Below, piece by piece: positions 36,258 to 45,315 of a DNA stretch of 64,000 nt. The translations under genes were made by a program, and so were the position numbers. The stretch comes from an uncultured Ileibacterium sp. (GTDB taxonomy: Bacteria > Bacillota > Clostridia > Peptostreptococcales > Anaerovoracaceae), in assembly GCA_902488835.1 (NCBI GenBank), contig CABTXQ010000002.1:1-64000 (forward strand), in the 5' to 3' direction. Position 1 is the first letter of the stretch. The number at the start of each line of letters is the position of its first letter. Below the pieces are notes generated by a model. It saw only the letters and a program-made list of their open reading frames with translations, made no database searches and was not told where the DNA came from.

Positions 36258-37940
36258 CTATAGATTGTTTATTGCCTTTTCCAGCCTGCCTCTTACCATG
36301 GAATCTCCCATTATCTGTTGTATAGCCCATATATCAGGTGATGTAGATCTTCCAACAATTGCTATCCTTATTACAGTACTTACATGACCGACATGACCTT
36401 TGTATTCGCTAGGATTTTTTTTATAATCTTTAGGTCTTGCAGCATATCCAAGATTAGTAGAAATTTGTCTTATCTTGTCAAACCACGCACCGCTGTCATC
36501 ACTATGGGCATATGTATGGAGATACTGTTCAAGGATTTCTTTTGTATCACCGGATTTAACAACCTCCTCAGGATATTCATCTTCAATTGTAAAAGAGATA
36601 TTCCAGAAATAGTTTATAAATTCAACGATTTGTCTCGCATTTTCGAAATCTTTTCGTGGCTTTTTATCACGTCTTCCAATATCAAGAATTTTCTCAAGGT
36701 AATTCATGTCAGTAAAGATATAAGAATATTTAGGAGCAAATTCATCTGACCATGATTTGAGCCACAAAGCCAGGTCGTGAGCCGATATATTCAGAAGAGT
36801 ATCCTTGCTAACGTCATTTAATTTATTTAAATCAAAAAGCGTTCCTGAAGTACTCATTTTATCCAAAGTGAATTTGAACTCATTTGAATCAAGGGTTGGA
36901 TTAGCATGTCTCCATTCTTCATAATTTGAATTTAGGATAGTTAAGAGATATTCGCGCAGAGCTTTTGGGTGATAACCCATATCTCTATAATATGATAGGC
37001 TCAACTCCGGATCTTTCCTTTTGCTTAGTTTCCTTTTGTTACCGTCTTCATCAAGTTTCATCAGCTGAGCAGTATGACAATAAGTAGGAGGAATTAATCC
37101 AAGCATATCAAATAATTCCAGATGAATTGGAAGTGAGGGTAGCCATTCTTCTCCACGAACAACGTGAGTTGTCCTCATAAGATGATCGTCAACGACATGA
37201 GCAAAGTGATATGTTGGAATTCCTGTGGCTTTTAATATGACGATATCTTGAAAGTTCAAAGGAAGGTGGAGTTTACCTCTTATGCCATCCTTAACTTCCA
37301 ATCGCTCAATGTCCTCTCCCTTTGCATTAGGAATACCTCGAGACTTTAAGCGTATTACAAATTTATCATTATTCTTAATTCTTGCCACAATTTCTTCAGT
37401 TATAGATTGAGATTTATCCCAGTCCCTATACTTTGAGTAACCGCTATAAATACCGGGAGTTAACTGTTCCTTTTCCTGTGAAATACGAATTTTTGAAATT
37501 TCATCTTCAGTCAGAAAGCATGGGTAGGCCTTATTCTCTTCTATCAATTTTTTAGCAAAGGAGCGATATATGTCGCCTCGTTCACTCTGGGTGTAGCTCC
37601 CATAATCACCGATATCACCATCTGCGGTAACGCCCTCGTCAAAGTTTATTCCAAAAAAATCAAGGCTTGAAATTATTGTTTCTAAAGCATTTTCAACATA
37701 TCGTTTTTCGTCTGTATCCTCAATTCTAAGATAGAATACGCCGCCGCTTTGATGTGCAAGTCTTTCATCAACAAAGGCACCATATAGATTTCCAAGATGA
37801 ATGAATCCGGTAGGACTTGGGCCGAGCCTTGTTACCTTAGCAGACGGATCAAGACCCCTTGGAGGATAAATCAACTCATAATCTTTAGGTGATTTTTTTA
37901 CATCAGGGAAAATTAATTCGCTTAATTCAATACTGTTCAT
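36258..37940 (-). CDS. gltX: Glutamyl-tRNA synthetase
   Basis: 560 aa from the ATG at 37940, with GAGG upstream; a TTG at 37952 is an alternative. The HIGH-type motif is PSPTGFIHLGN and the KMSKS-type loop is KRKLSKRKD. RIEDTDEKRYVENALE is the GluRS ATP/Glu binding signature. It is longer than classical bacterial GluRS (about 470-500), as in some Clostridia, with an extended anticodon-binding C-terminal region. It charges tRNA-Glu. The window itself encodes a tRNA-Glu(CTC). Confidence 0.93.
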   Translation of the reverse strand: MNSIELSELIFPDVKKSPKDYELIYPPRGLDPSAKVTRLGPSPTGFIHLGNLYGAFVDERLAHQSGGVFYLRIEDTDEKRYVENALETIISSLDFFGINFDEGVTADGDIGDYGSYTQSERGDIYRSFAKKLIEENKAYPCFLTEDEISKIRISQEKEQLTPGIYSGYSKYRDWDKSQSITEEIVARIKNNDKFVIRLKSRGIPNAKGEDIERLEVKDGIRGKLHLPLNFQDIVILKATGIPTYHFAHVVDDHLMRTTHVVRGEEWLPSLPIHLELFDMLGLIPPTYCHTAQLMKLDEDGNKRKLSKRKDPELSLSYYRDMGYHPKALREYLLTILNSNYEEWRHANPTLDSNEFKFTLDKMSTSGTLFDLNKLNDVSKDTLLNISAHDLALWLKSWSDEFAPKYSYIFTDMNYLEKILDIGRRDKKPRKDFENARQIVEFINYFWNISFTIEDEYPEEVVKSGDTKEILEQYLHTYAHSDDSGAWFDKIRQISTNLGYAARPKDYKKNPSEYKGHVGHVSTVIRIAIVGRSTSPDIWAIQQIMGDSMVRGRLEKAINNL

Positions 37941-37978
37941 TTTTTTCCTCAATACTATTAATTATAAAATTCTTTGAT

Positions 37979-38007
37979 ATTATACATAAAACAATTTGGC
38001 TTTTCAA
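37979..38007 (-). promoter_or_regulatory. Sigma-A promoter for gltX
   Basis: On the minus strand TTGAAA (38007-38002), 17-base spacer, TATAAT (37984-37979). Confidence 0.75.
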
Positions 38008-38077
38008 TTTTTAGTTCTTCAATGCCTTGATTTGACACGTAATTATGTACAATAATTTTTTCCTTATTAATAATTTA

Positions 38078-38086
38078 TGATATAAT
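38078..38086 (+). promoter_or_regulatory. Extended minus-10 promoter for tmk operon
   Basis: TGATATAAT, an extended minus-10 with weak minus-35. The first ORF starts 26 bases downstream of it. Confidence 0.5.
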
Positions 38087-38111
38087 GTGAAGACATTGGA
38101 GAATAATAAAA

Positions 38112-38246
38112 ATGAATGTAATTAAAATTATTTTTTCAATAATGATAACCTTGCCAATGCTTATCTTTGGCAGATTTTTAATTGAGCTGTTTGTTAAGCA
38201 ACTTGGAGGTAATTCCAATAAAAAGAAACGAGGTAAAGGCAGATGA
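38112..38246 (+). CDS. Small single-pass membrane protein
   Basis: 44 aa with one hydrophobic helix (IIFSIMITLPMLIFGRFLIEL) and a basic C-terminal tail rich in Lys, Arg and Asn. GGAG lies ten bases before the ATG, and the stop overlaps the tmk start codon in ATGA, so it is likely translated and coupled. No family recognised. Expression is inferred from signals only. Confidence 0.6.
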   Translation: MNVIKIIFSIMITLPMLIFGRFLIELFVKQLGGNSNKKKRGKGR

Positions 38247-38866
38247 GTAAAACCTCAAAAAAAGGCTATTTTATAACAGTTGAAGGTTCTGACGGAGTTG
38301 GAAAAAGCACACAAATAAAAAATATTGAAAAATATTTTCGAAATATTGGTTCTGACGTAGTCTTAACAAGGGAGCCTGGTGGAACGAATATAGGCGAGAA
38401 ACTTAGGAGCATTCTTCTTGATGTATCAAATAAGGAAATGGATCCATTGACGGAAATGCTAATATATGCAGCTTCAAGGGCACAACATGTCAAAGAAGTT
38501 ATTATACCTGCTCTTAACGAAGGAAAAACTGTAATCTCGGATAGATATATTGACTCAAGTCTTGCCTATCAAGGATATGGGAGAAATCTTGGAAGATGTG
38601 TTGAAGATGTAAACAAGTATGCTACAGATGGTATCATGCCGGATAAGACATTCTGGCTTGATCTTTTGCCTTCTCTTGGAAGAGAGAGAATAAAGAATGA
38701 AGAACTGGATAGAATTGAACTGGAAAAGTCTGAGTTTCATAATAATGTAAGAAAGGGTTATGAAGCGATAGCGAAAAATGACCCCAAAAGGGTTCACAGA
38801 ATAGATGCTTCATTGAGTGAAGATGAGGTATGGAATCAAATTCGTGTAATACTGGAGACCATATGA
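38243..38866 (+). CDS. tmk: Thymidylate kinase
   Basis: 207 aa. The P-loop is EGSDGVGKST (residues about 14-23), the DRH/LID-type base-binding segment is REPGGTNIGEKLR, and DRYIDSSLAYQGYGR is the thymidylate-kinase signature. It phosphorylates dTMP to dTDP. It starts the conserved tmk-holB-ricT run and overlaps holB by four bases. Confidence 0.96.
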   Translation: MSKTSKKGYFITVEGSDGVGKSTQIKNIEKYFRNIGSDVVLTREPGGTNIGEKLRSILLDVSNKEMDPLTEMLIYAASRAQHVKEVIIPALNEGKTVISDRYIDSSLAYQGYGRNLGRCVEDVNKYATDGIMPDKTFWLDLLPSLGRERIKNEELDRIELEKSEFHNNVRKGYEAIAKNDPKRVHRIDASLSEDEVWNQIRVILETI

Positions 38867-39570
38867 ACTGTTCATATTCATATATAATTGAATATCCAAA
38901 AGGGGAAAAAAGGAATCAGATATTATCAAATGATATTAGAGAACTAATGTGTTTGGAAAGGCATGTGGATCTGAATAATCACGAGGATGTTCACTACATG
39001 AAGCCTACAGGTAAGACGGGATACAGAGTAGGAGATGCCGATACATTTATTAAGTCGTTATCTATGATGCCTCACGGAGATCTTTCTATAGGTGTTATAG
39101 ATGATGCCGATTCTATGAGCGAAATTATTCAAAATAAGCTGCTTAAGATAATTGAGGAGCCGCCTGAATCAACGGTAATTATTCTTCTTGTATCAAATAA
39201 AGAGAGGCTACTTTCTACAATAAGATCCAGATGCAAAATAAAATTTTTAGATAAAGAAAAAGAGAATATCTTTGATTCAAAATATCAAACTATGGTGGAC
39301 TCTTTCTTTAATTCAAAATTTTTCTATCAATTTAGAGACACAATTAAGAAGGATATTGATAGTAGAGATGATGCTCTCGAACTGATAGATGTGATTGAAA
39401 GTTCCATTTACAATGATATTAAGAAAGGGACGAACCGTGAATTTTCAATCAAAGGAATCGATAAAGTATTGAATGCAAAAATAGACATAATGAACGGTAT
39501 GGGATATATGCAGGCATTAAAAAGGCTGTTCCTTGAACTAGGTGCCGATATAAGGAGGAATGATGGTTGA
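38863..39570 (+). CDS. holB: DNA polymerase III delta-prime-like clamp-loader subunit
   Basis: 235 aa from the ATG at 38863 that overlaps the tmk stop. There is no P-loop, as is normal for delta-prime. The SRC motif TIRSRCKIKF and the preceding NKLLKIIEEPPESTVIILLVSNKERLL segment are the recognisable AAA+ delta-prime features. It is shorter than usual (about 300 aa), so the N-terminal nucleotide-binding region is reduced. Position between tmk and ricT supports the call. Confidence 0.85.
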   Translation: MNCSYSYIIEYPKGEKRNQILSNDIRELMCLERHVDLNNHEDVHYMKPTGKTGYRVGDADTFIKSLSMMPHGDLSIGVIDDADSMSEIIQNKLLKIIEEPPESTVIILLVSNKERLLSTIRSRCKIKFLDKEKENIFDSKYQTMVDSFFNSKFFYQFRDTIKKDIDSRDDALELIDVIESSIYNDIKKGTNREFSIKGIDKVLNAKIDIMNGMGYMQALKRLFLELGADIRRNDG

Positions 39571-40486
39571 AATAGTTGGAGTAGGATTTACAAATGGTGG
39601 GAAATCATATTATTTTGATCCATTAGGAGAAAGTTATGATTCAGGAGAACTCGTCATTGTAGAAACTGCAAGAGGAATAGAGCTTGGACATATTTTCATA
39701 AAAAATATGGAAGTCGAAGAATCTGAGCTTAAAGCACCTCTAAAACCGATAATAAGAAGATGTACACCAGAGGATTTGAAGAACTATAAGGAAAATCAGG
39801 CAAAAAAACCTGAAGCTATTAGAGTATGCAAGGAAAAAATCAAAAAGCATAAGTTGCAGATGAAATTGATTGATGCAGAATATACAATTAACGGATCGAA
39901 GCTTATATTTTATTTTTCTTCTGATGGTAGGGTGGATTTCAGGGAGCTTGTTAAGGATTTGGCATCATACTTTCACACAAGAATTGAACTTAGGCAGATA
40001 GGGGTAAGAGATGAGGCAAGAATCATGGGGGGAATTGGCATATGCGGAAGACAATTTTGCTGCAATCAATGGCTTCATGATTTTGAACCCGTATCGATCA
40101 AGATGGCAAAGCAGCAGAATATAAGTCTTAACCCGGCAAAAATATCAGGTTCCTGTGGAAGGCTAATGTGCTGTCTAAATTACGAAAATGACACGTATAA
40201 AGAACTTAGCAAAGGAATGCCAAACGAGGGAGATAAGATTATGACACCTGATGGAATTGCCAAAGTTGATAATATTGATATTTTTTCAGGCAAGATTATG
40301 GCAAGACCTATTGTAAAAGATAAGGAAACAGGAGAAGAGACAATAAGTCCGGAGATGAATATTTATTTCAAGAAAGAAGTAAAAAAAATAGAAAGAAAAA
40401 AGCGTAAACATCAAAAAGATGATTATGAAGGGCTCAGCGAAGAAGAAAGGATTGAACTGGAAGATCTCAAAAAAGCTGAAGACTAG
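39563..40486 (+). CDS. ricT: PSP1-domain protein RicT/YaaT
   Basis: 307 aa from the ATG at 39563; ATG at 39560 is one codon earlier. The family's cysteine-rich segments are GIGICGRQFCCNQW and SGSCGRLMCCLNYE. In Bacillus YaaT (RicT) is part of the RicAFT complex tied to an iron-sulfur cluster and RNase Y targeting. It follows holB in the standard order and has a Lys/Glu-rich tail. The gene overlaps the holB stop. Confidence 0.93.
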   Translation: MVEIVGVGFTNGGKSYYFDPLGESYDSGELVIVETARGIELGHIFIKNMEVEESELKAPLKPIIRRCTPEDLKNYKENQAKKPEAIRVCKEKIKKHKLQMKLIDAEYTINGSKLIFYFSSDGRVDFRELVKDLASYFHTRIELRQIGVRDEARIMGGIGICGRQFCCNQWLHDFEPVSIKMAKQQNISLNPAKISGSCGRLMCCLNYENDTYKELSKGMPNEGDKIMTPDGIAKVDNIDIFSGKIMARPIVKDKETGEETISPEMNIYFKKEVKKIERKKRKHQKDDYEGLSEEERIELEDLKKAED

Positions 40487-40526
40487 GTATCATTGAACGT
40501 AAAACAGTTAGAGTGTATAATTGCTT

Positions 40527-40555
40527 TTGAAAAGATTATTTTATTATTATATTAA
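40527..40555 (+). promoter_or_regulatory. Possible sigma-A promoter ahead of small membrane protein/murA
   Basis: TTGAAA (40527-40532), 17-base spacer, TATTAA (40550-40555). It would give a very short leader before the ATG at 40573. Confidence 0.45.
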
Positions 40556-40572
40556 ATTTGAGGGAGAATCGT

Positions 40573-40947
40573 ATGATTACAATTAGTGTAAAAGATGCAA
40601 TGTTGATTATTCTGCTTGTGGCACTGCTTATCCTTATAATATACCTTATAGTGGTTGCTGCTAATTTAATAAAGACGCTCAAAAAGGCAAATGAAGTTAT
40701 TGATGATGTCCAGAGAATGTCAACTATTGCAGCAGATAGAACGGAAAAAGTTAACGAACAGGTTGATAAATTCACAAATAAATTTTCAAATGCAGTTAGT
40801 AAATTAAAATCTGATGACGGGACAGTCAGCAGGCTTTATAATAGAAGAGCTCGTAGGCTTAACAAGAAAAGCGTTAAACGAGGAATAAAGAAAAATAACA
40901 ATAAAGATTCAATAGCTTTAGAAGATAAGAAAAAGTTAAATAGATAA
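40573..40947 (+). CDS. Membrane-anchored protein with coiled-coil-like tail
   Basis: 124 aa from the ATG at 40573, preceded by GAGGGAGA. One N-terminal transmembrane helix (LIILLVALLILIIYLIVVAA) is followed by a heptad-like Lys/Glu/Asn region and a highly basic C-terminus (RRARRLNKKSVKRGIKKNNN). It resembles DUF948-type membrane-coiled proteins but lacks a firm family match. It precedes murA by 17 bases and may be co-transcribed. Confidence 0.65.
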   Translation: MITISVKDAMLIILLVALLILIIYLIVVAANLIKTLKKANEVIDDVQRMSTIAADRTEKVNEQVDKFTNKFSNAVSKLKSDDGTVSRLYNRRARRLNKKSVKRGIKKNNNKDSIALEDKKKLNR

Positions 40948-40964
40948 GTTTAGGAGCATGATAA

Positions 40965-42281
40965 TTGGCAGAGTTAATTGTAGAAAATAATGGGCCCCTA
41001 CATGGCATAGTTGAAATAAGCGGAGCTAAGAATGCAGTTCTACCATTGATGGCGGCGACATTACTTACTGAAGAAAAATGCATAATAAATGGAATTCCGG
41101 ATCTCACGGATGTATTTGTGATGAAGGACATGCTCAAGAATTTTGGAGCAAAGGTCAAAACACATAGTGATGAAAACGGTGTTTCAGGGATTGAGGTAGA
41201 AGCCAAGGAGATAACAAGCATAAGGGGGAATAAGGAGCTTGTGTCAGAGATGCGTGCATCAACAATGGTTATGGGACCTCTTCTTGCAAGATGTGGAAGA
41301 TGCGTTATGCCTCTACCTGGTGGATGTGCTATAGGGTCAAGGCCTATAGACCTCCATCTCAAAGGATTCAAGGCACTTGGAGCAACTGTAATAGAGAATA
41401 ATGATGAGTCTACTGTAACTATAATTTCTGATAGCAATGGGCTTACAGGGGATGCAATATATCTCGACTTTCCAAGTGTTGGAGCGACAGAGAACATTCT
41501 GATGGCAGCCACCTTGGCTAAAGGTGCAACAGTTATTGAAAATGCTGCAAAAGAACCAGAAATAGTAGATCTCGCAAATCTGCTTAATAAAATGGGCGCA
41601 AAAATTAAGGGAGCAGGAACAGACACTATAAGAATTACCGGAGTAAAAAGTCTTCATGGAGCAATTCACACTGTGATACCTGACAGGATTGAAACTGCGA
41701 CATTTATGCTTGCCGCTGCAATAACAAGGGGGACTGTTCTTATTAAAAACTCAATTCCAGGACATGTAAGACCAATAATTGCAAAGCTTAAGGAATGCAA
41801 TGTTGATGTGAAGCTCCTAGATGAAGGAATATATGTAGATGCATCAAACAGGAATCTTATAGCGACAAACATAAAGACTTTGCCATATCCAGGATTTCCG
41901 ACAGATATACAGAGTCCTTTTATGGCATTCTTAACTACAGTGGACGGAGATAGCACTGTAAAAGAGACGGTATTTGAGAACAGATTTATGCATGTTAATG
42001 AGCTTAACAGAATGGGTGCCGACATAATAACGAGGGACAGAGAGGCATTTGTTCATGGCAATACAAATCTAATAGGAGCTAAGGTCAGAGCAACAGATTT
42101 AAGAGCCGGTGCTGCTATGGTACTTGCAGGTCTAGTAGCAGACGGAGTTACAGAGATCAGCGAAATATATCATATAGAACGTGGATATGAGAAATTTGCT
42201 GAAAAAATGAGGAGTCTAGGTGCAAAGATAGAACGCATCATTGAAGAAGGAGATAGTGATGAACGCCATGTAGGTATATAG
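40965..42281 (+). CDS. murA: UDP-N-acetylglucosamine 1-carboxyvinyltransferase MurA
   Basis: 438 aa from a TTG start, with AGGAG eight bases upstream. The catalytic cysteine is C121 in PLPGGCAIGSRPIDLH, and ISGAKNAVLPLMAA is the substrate lysine/asparagine segment. It makes the first committed step of peptidoglycan synthesis, transferring enolpyruvate from PEP to UDP-GlcNAc. The enzyme is fosfomycin-sensitive when this cysteine is present, as it is here. Confidence 0.96.
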   Translation: MAELIVENNGPLHGIVEISGAKNAVLPLMAATLLTEEKCIINGIPDLTDVFVMKDMLKNFGAKVKTHSDENGVSGIEVEAKEITSIRGNKELVSEMRASTMVMGPLLARCGRCVMPLPGGCAIGSRPIDLHLKGFKALGATVIENNDESTVTIISDSNGLTGDAIYLDFPSVGATENILMAATLAKGATVIENAAKEPEIVDLANLLNKMGAKIKGAGTDTIRITGVKSLHGAIHTVIPDRIETATFMLAAAITRGTVLIKNSIPGHVRPIIAKLKECNVDVKLLDEGIYVDASNRNLIATNIKTLPYPGFPTDIQSPFMAFLTTVDGDSTVKETVFENRFMHVNELNRMGADIITRDREAFVHGNTNLIGAKVRATDLRAGAAMVLAGLVADGVTEISEIYHIERGYEKFAEKMRSLGAKIERIIEEGDSDERHVGI

Positions 42282-42328
42282 CTGCATGGATTCCTTTTTT
42301 TCAAAATGACAAAAATCCGGAGGAATGA

Positions 42329-44314
42329 ATGGACAATTTAAGCTTTTTACGTATGCTCGCAAAAGAATTTCCAAATCACAGAGCTGTAAACACCGAGATT
42401 ATCAACTTGAATGCAATAATGGCACTGCCTAAGGGAACTGAATATTTCTTAAGTGATATACATGGAGAATATGACGCATTTCAGTATTTTGTAAGAAGTG
42501 CATCCGGAACAATAAGGATGAAGATAGATGAACATTTGCCTGAGCTTTCAGAATGTGAAAAAGAGAGCCTTGCTGCACTAATCTATGATCCTGAGAACGA
42601 GATAAAAAGAAGAGAGAAAGAAGAGAAGGATTTTGACGCTTGGACAAGAAAAATAATTAAAGAGCTTATTGTCATCTGTAGAAGTGTGTCTACTAAATAT
42701 ACGAGAGCAAAGGTCAGAAGGCTTCTTCCGGCAGATAGTGGATATGCTATGAGCGAACTTCTCTTCTCAGATGATACTGATAACAGGATTGCATACTATA
42801 ATTCAATTGTTGATACGATAATAGGAGTTAATGCATCGAGAACATTTGTTAAAGAGTTTGCAATGGTCATTTCTAAGCTTGCGGTAGATCAGCTTCATAT
42901 AATAGGTGATATATATGATAGGGGACCCAAGCCACATCTTATAATGGACTTTTTAATGAGCAGGAGAGATGTTGATATTCAATGGGGAAATCACGATGTT
43001 GTATGGATGGGTGCAGCCTGCGGAAACAGGCCTTGTATTGCAAACATTATCAGAATGAATATTAGCTATAATAATTTTGATATGCTTGAATACGGATATG
43101 GATTTAATCTGAGACCACTTGCAACTTTTGCTCAGGAAATTTATGGAAATGATCCATGTAAGAGTTTCATGCCACACGTGCTTGAGAAAAACAGGTTTGA
43201 TCCCATACCTGAAAAACTTGCAGCTAAGATGCATAAGATGATAGCTGTAATACAGTTTAAGGTCGAGGGGCAATCAATACTTAAGCACAAAGAATACGGA
43301 CTTGACCATAGACTTCTACTCGACAAAATTGATTTTGACAAAGGTACATTTACAGCATATGGTAACGAATATGAGATGAAGGACACTCATCTCCCAACGG
43401 TTGATCCTGAAAATCCATATGAATTAAGTCCCGAAGAAGAAGAGGTTATGTCTGCACTTTCAGCATCAATAATCAATTCCGAGAAGTTAAAAGAGCATAT
43501 GCACTTCTTGTTTAGCCACGGTTCACTATACAAGATATCAAATAATAATCTTCTTTTCCACGGTTGTATTCCAATGACAGAAGATGGTGAATTTAAGGAA
43601 GTTTCAATTGGAGGAAAGAAATTTGCAGGGGCTGAGCTTTTCAAACATCTGGATAAGGCTATGAGAAATGCCTATTACAATTCATTTAGTGATGACAAAA
43701 GAGCTGAACTAGGGGAAATTATGTGGAGATTATGGCTTGATAAGGATTCTCCACTCTTTGGAAAAGAAAAAATGACAACATTTGAAAGGTGTTTCACAAA
43801 TAATAAAGAAGCTAAGAAAGAAAACCCAATGCCATACTACAAACTTATTGACAGACAAGATATTTGCGAAAAAATCCTTTCAGATTTTGGCATTGACCCT
43901 GAAAAAGGAGTGATACTAAATGGACACGTGCCTGTGAAGATTAAGGATGGAGAGAGTCCAATTAAAGGCAATGGCAAACTCTATGTTATAGATGGCGGTA
44001 TAAGCAAGGCATATCAAAAAACGACTGGAATTGCAGGGTATACATTCATTTATAATTCCAGATTTATGGCACTTGCTGAACACATGCCATATGAAAAGTT
44101 AAAAGATGACGGTACACAGGTCTTTCACAGTCCTAAAGTTCAAATCGTAAAAGACATGAATAAGAGGATTATCATTCGTGAAACAGACATCGGTAAAGAC
44201 CTGCAAAGGCAGGTGGATGAACTGAGTGAATTAAATAAGGCTTTCAGAAACGGAGATATCAAGGAAAAATATCCAATAACAGAGATGAAGTATAAGATAC
44301 AATATAATAAATAG
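42329..44314 (+). CDS. fbp: Fructose-1,6-bisphosphatase class III
   Basis: 661 aa, the full length of the Firmicutes class III enzyme. FLSDIHGEYDAFQYF and IIGDIYDRGPKPHLIMD carry the metallophosphatase histidine and aspartates, and WGNHDVVWMGAA is the GNHD motif. LNGHVPVKIKDGESPIKGNG lies near the end. It performs the gluconeogenic dephosphorylation of fructose-1,6-bisphosphate. Two tiny membrane ORFs follow downstream. Confidence 0.97.
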   Translation: MDNLSFLRMLAKEFPNHRAVNTEIINLNAIMALPKGTEYFLSDIHGEYDAFQYFVRSASGTIRMKIDEHLPELSECEKESLAALIYDPENEIKRREKEEKDFDAWTRKIIKELIVICRSVSTKYTRAKVRRLLPADSGYAMSELLFSDDTDNRIAYYNSIVDTIIGVNASRTFVKEFAMVISKLAVDQLHIIGDIYDRGPKPHLIMDFLMSRRDVDIQWGNHDVVWMGAACGNRPCIANIIRMNISYNNFDMLEYGYGFNLRPLATFAQEIYGNDPCKSFMPHVLEKNRFDPIPEKLAAKMHKMIAVIQFKVEGQSILKHKEYGLDHRLLLDKIDFDKGTFTAYGNEYEMKDTHLPTVDPENPYELSPEEEEVMSALSASIINSEKLKEHMHFLFSHGSLYKISNNNLLFHGCIPMTEDGEFKEVSIGGKKFAGAELFKHLDKAMRNAYYNSFSDDKRAELGEIMWRLWLDKDSPLFGKEKMTTFERCFTNNKEAKKENPMPYYKLIDRQDICEKILSDFGIDPEKGVILNGHVPVKIKDGESPIKGNGKLYVIDGGISKAYQKTTGIAGYTFIYNSRFMALAEHMPYEKLKDDGTQVFHSPKVQIVKDMNKRIIIRETDIGKDLQRQVDELSELNKAFRNGDIKEKYPITEMKYKIQYNK

Positions 44315-44332
44315 ATATAAGGAGGAATGGAA

Positions 44333-44419
44333 ATGACACTTAGACAAATTCTTGGAGGAATTCTGCTTGCTGTTAGTTTGTATGCGATGTACAAAATTGC
44401 CAGAACTCCGAGAAACTAA
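44333..44419 (+). CDS. Tiny single-TM ORF with perfect ribosome site
   Basis: 28 codons (MTLRQILGGILLAVSLYAMY... ending RTPRN). A perfect AAGGAGG lies seven bases upstream of the ATG at 44333. One hydrophobic helix and a short basic tail. It follows fbp after 18 bases. No family known; the strong SD supports translation. Confidence 0.5.
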   Translation: MTLRQILGGILLAVSLYAMYKIARTPRN

Positions 44420-44460
44420 AATCAATAAGATTCTACTTAAAGAAGTGGAGATTTAGTGAG

Positions 44461-44532
44461 ATGTTTATAATTGTCTGTATTATAGCTTTTCCAATAGTCC
44501 TGCTTTATGAACTTGTTAAAATGAATAAATGA
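44461..44532 (+). CDS. Second tiny hydrophobic ORF
   Basis: 23 codons (MFIIVCIIAFPIVLLYELVK...). One hydrophobic helix. It has a weak GTGAG just before the ATG, so translation is uncertain. It lies 41 bases after the previous micro-ORF. Confidence 0.3.
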   Translation: MFIIVCIIAFPIVLLYELVKMNK

Positions 44533-44587
44533 TATTTATAAATTTATATAACAAATATTGAGTTTTAACATTTTGAAAGAAGAATTT

Positions 44588-44751
44588 ATGCCAAAATATA
44601 AGAAGCTTTTTTCGCTTATTGACGAAAAAAAGAAAATATTATTTCCGACCGTAGGTGGTTACATCAGCATCCGGAATTTGACATCAATGAGGGTGCTATG
44701 ATAATTGCAGCTAAAGCTATGGGAGCAGTTGTATTAAAATATTTAGGATAA
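44588..44751 (+). pseudogene. Amidohydrolase (M20-type) gene remnant with internal deletion
   Basis: The 5' end reads MPKYKKLFSLIDEKKKIL, resembling the N-terminus of M20/M20D amidohydrolases (a charged LFSLIDEK.. opening). From 44656 on, in a different reading frame, WLHQHPEFDINEGAMIIAAK and then AMGAVVLKYLG match the C-terminal segment of the same family (HHPEFDFDEEAL... then MA..A..YL). The frame switch and missing middle show that about 350 codons have been lost, joining the two ends. The remnant is followed by a terminator. Confidence 0.7.
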
Positions 44752-44762
44752 TATATTCTGTT

Positions 44763-44806
44763 GCGTTATCGGTCTATACAAACTCTAGGCGATAACGTTT
44801 TTTATT
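44763..44806 (+). terminator. Intrinsic terminator after the amidohydrolase remnant
   Basis: CGTTATCG, 18-base loop, CGATAACG, then TTTTTTATTT. It likely ended transcription of the once-intact gene. Confidence 0.8.
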
Positions 44807-44835
44807 TATATAAATCAAAGGAGGTATGTATAAAG

Positions 44836-45315
44836 ATGGATATCAAGGACAGCGTCTTCATAGCCGAAGGAGCTAAGATTGTTGGAGATAATATAAGCAT
44901 AGGAGACGACAGCAGCGTATGGTATAACACGGTGATTCGTTGTAGCGGAAAACAAGAAGTTACAATTGGTAAGCGTACCAATGTACAGGATCTTTCACTA
45001 CTACATACTTCCAGTTCATATTCAGTGTCAGTAGGGGATGATGTTACTATTGGGCACATGTCGATTGTACACGGATGCACTATAGGAAATAATGTCATGA
45101 TAGGTATGGGTTCAACAATAATGGATGGTGCATTAATTGGAGATAATTGCATAGTAGGTGCCGGCTCACTGATTACAGAAGGTAAGGTTATACCGAATGG
45201 TTCATTAGCATTTGGACGCCCTGCTAAAGTAGTTAAAGAATTATCTGATGAACAGATAGCCGGCATTAAGTCAAATGCCATGCAGTATGTTGATGAAAGT
45301 AAGAGGGAAAAATGA
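44836..45315 (+). CDS. Gamma-carbonic-anhydrase/hexapeptide-repeat family protein
   Basis: 159 aa from the ATG at 44836, with AAAGGAGG 11 bases upstream. Left-handed beta-helix hexapeptide repeats (GDNISIGDDSSVWYNTVIRC, then IGKRTNVQD and VTIGHMSIVHGCTIG) run through it. The metal-histidine pattern of YrdA/gamma carbonic anhydrase (H..H....H) appears as LLHTSS, IGHMSIVHGC. It is most likely a carbonic-anhydrase-like protein; sugar acetyltransferase is less likely. Confidence 0.85.
   Translation: MDIKDSVFIAEGAKIVGDNISIGDDSSVWYNTVIRCSGKQEVTIGKRTNVQDLSLLHTSSSYSVSVGDDVTIGHMSIVHGCTIGNNVMIGMGSTIMDGALIGDNCIVGAGSLITEGKVIPNGSLAFGRPAKVVKELSDEQIAGIKSNAMQYVDESKREK

Noticed and set aside
37941..38111. 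A T-box leader ahead of gltX
   Set aside because: The leader between the promoter and the ATG is under 50 nt, too short for a T-box, and lacks the AGGGTGG-type box.
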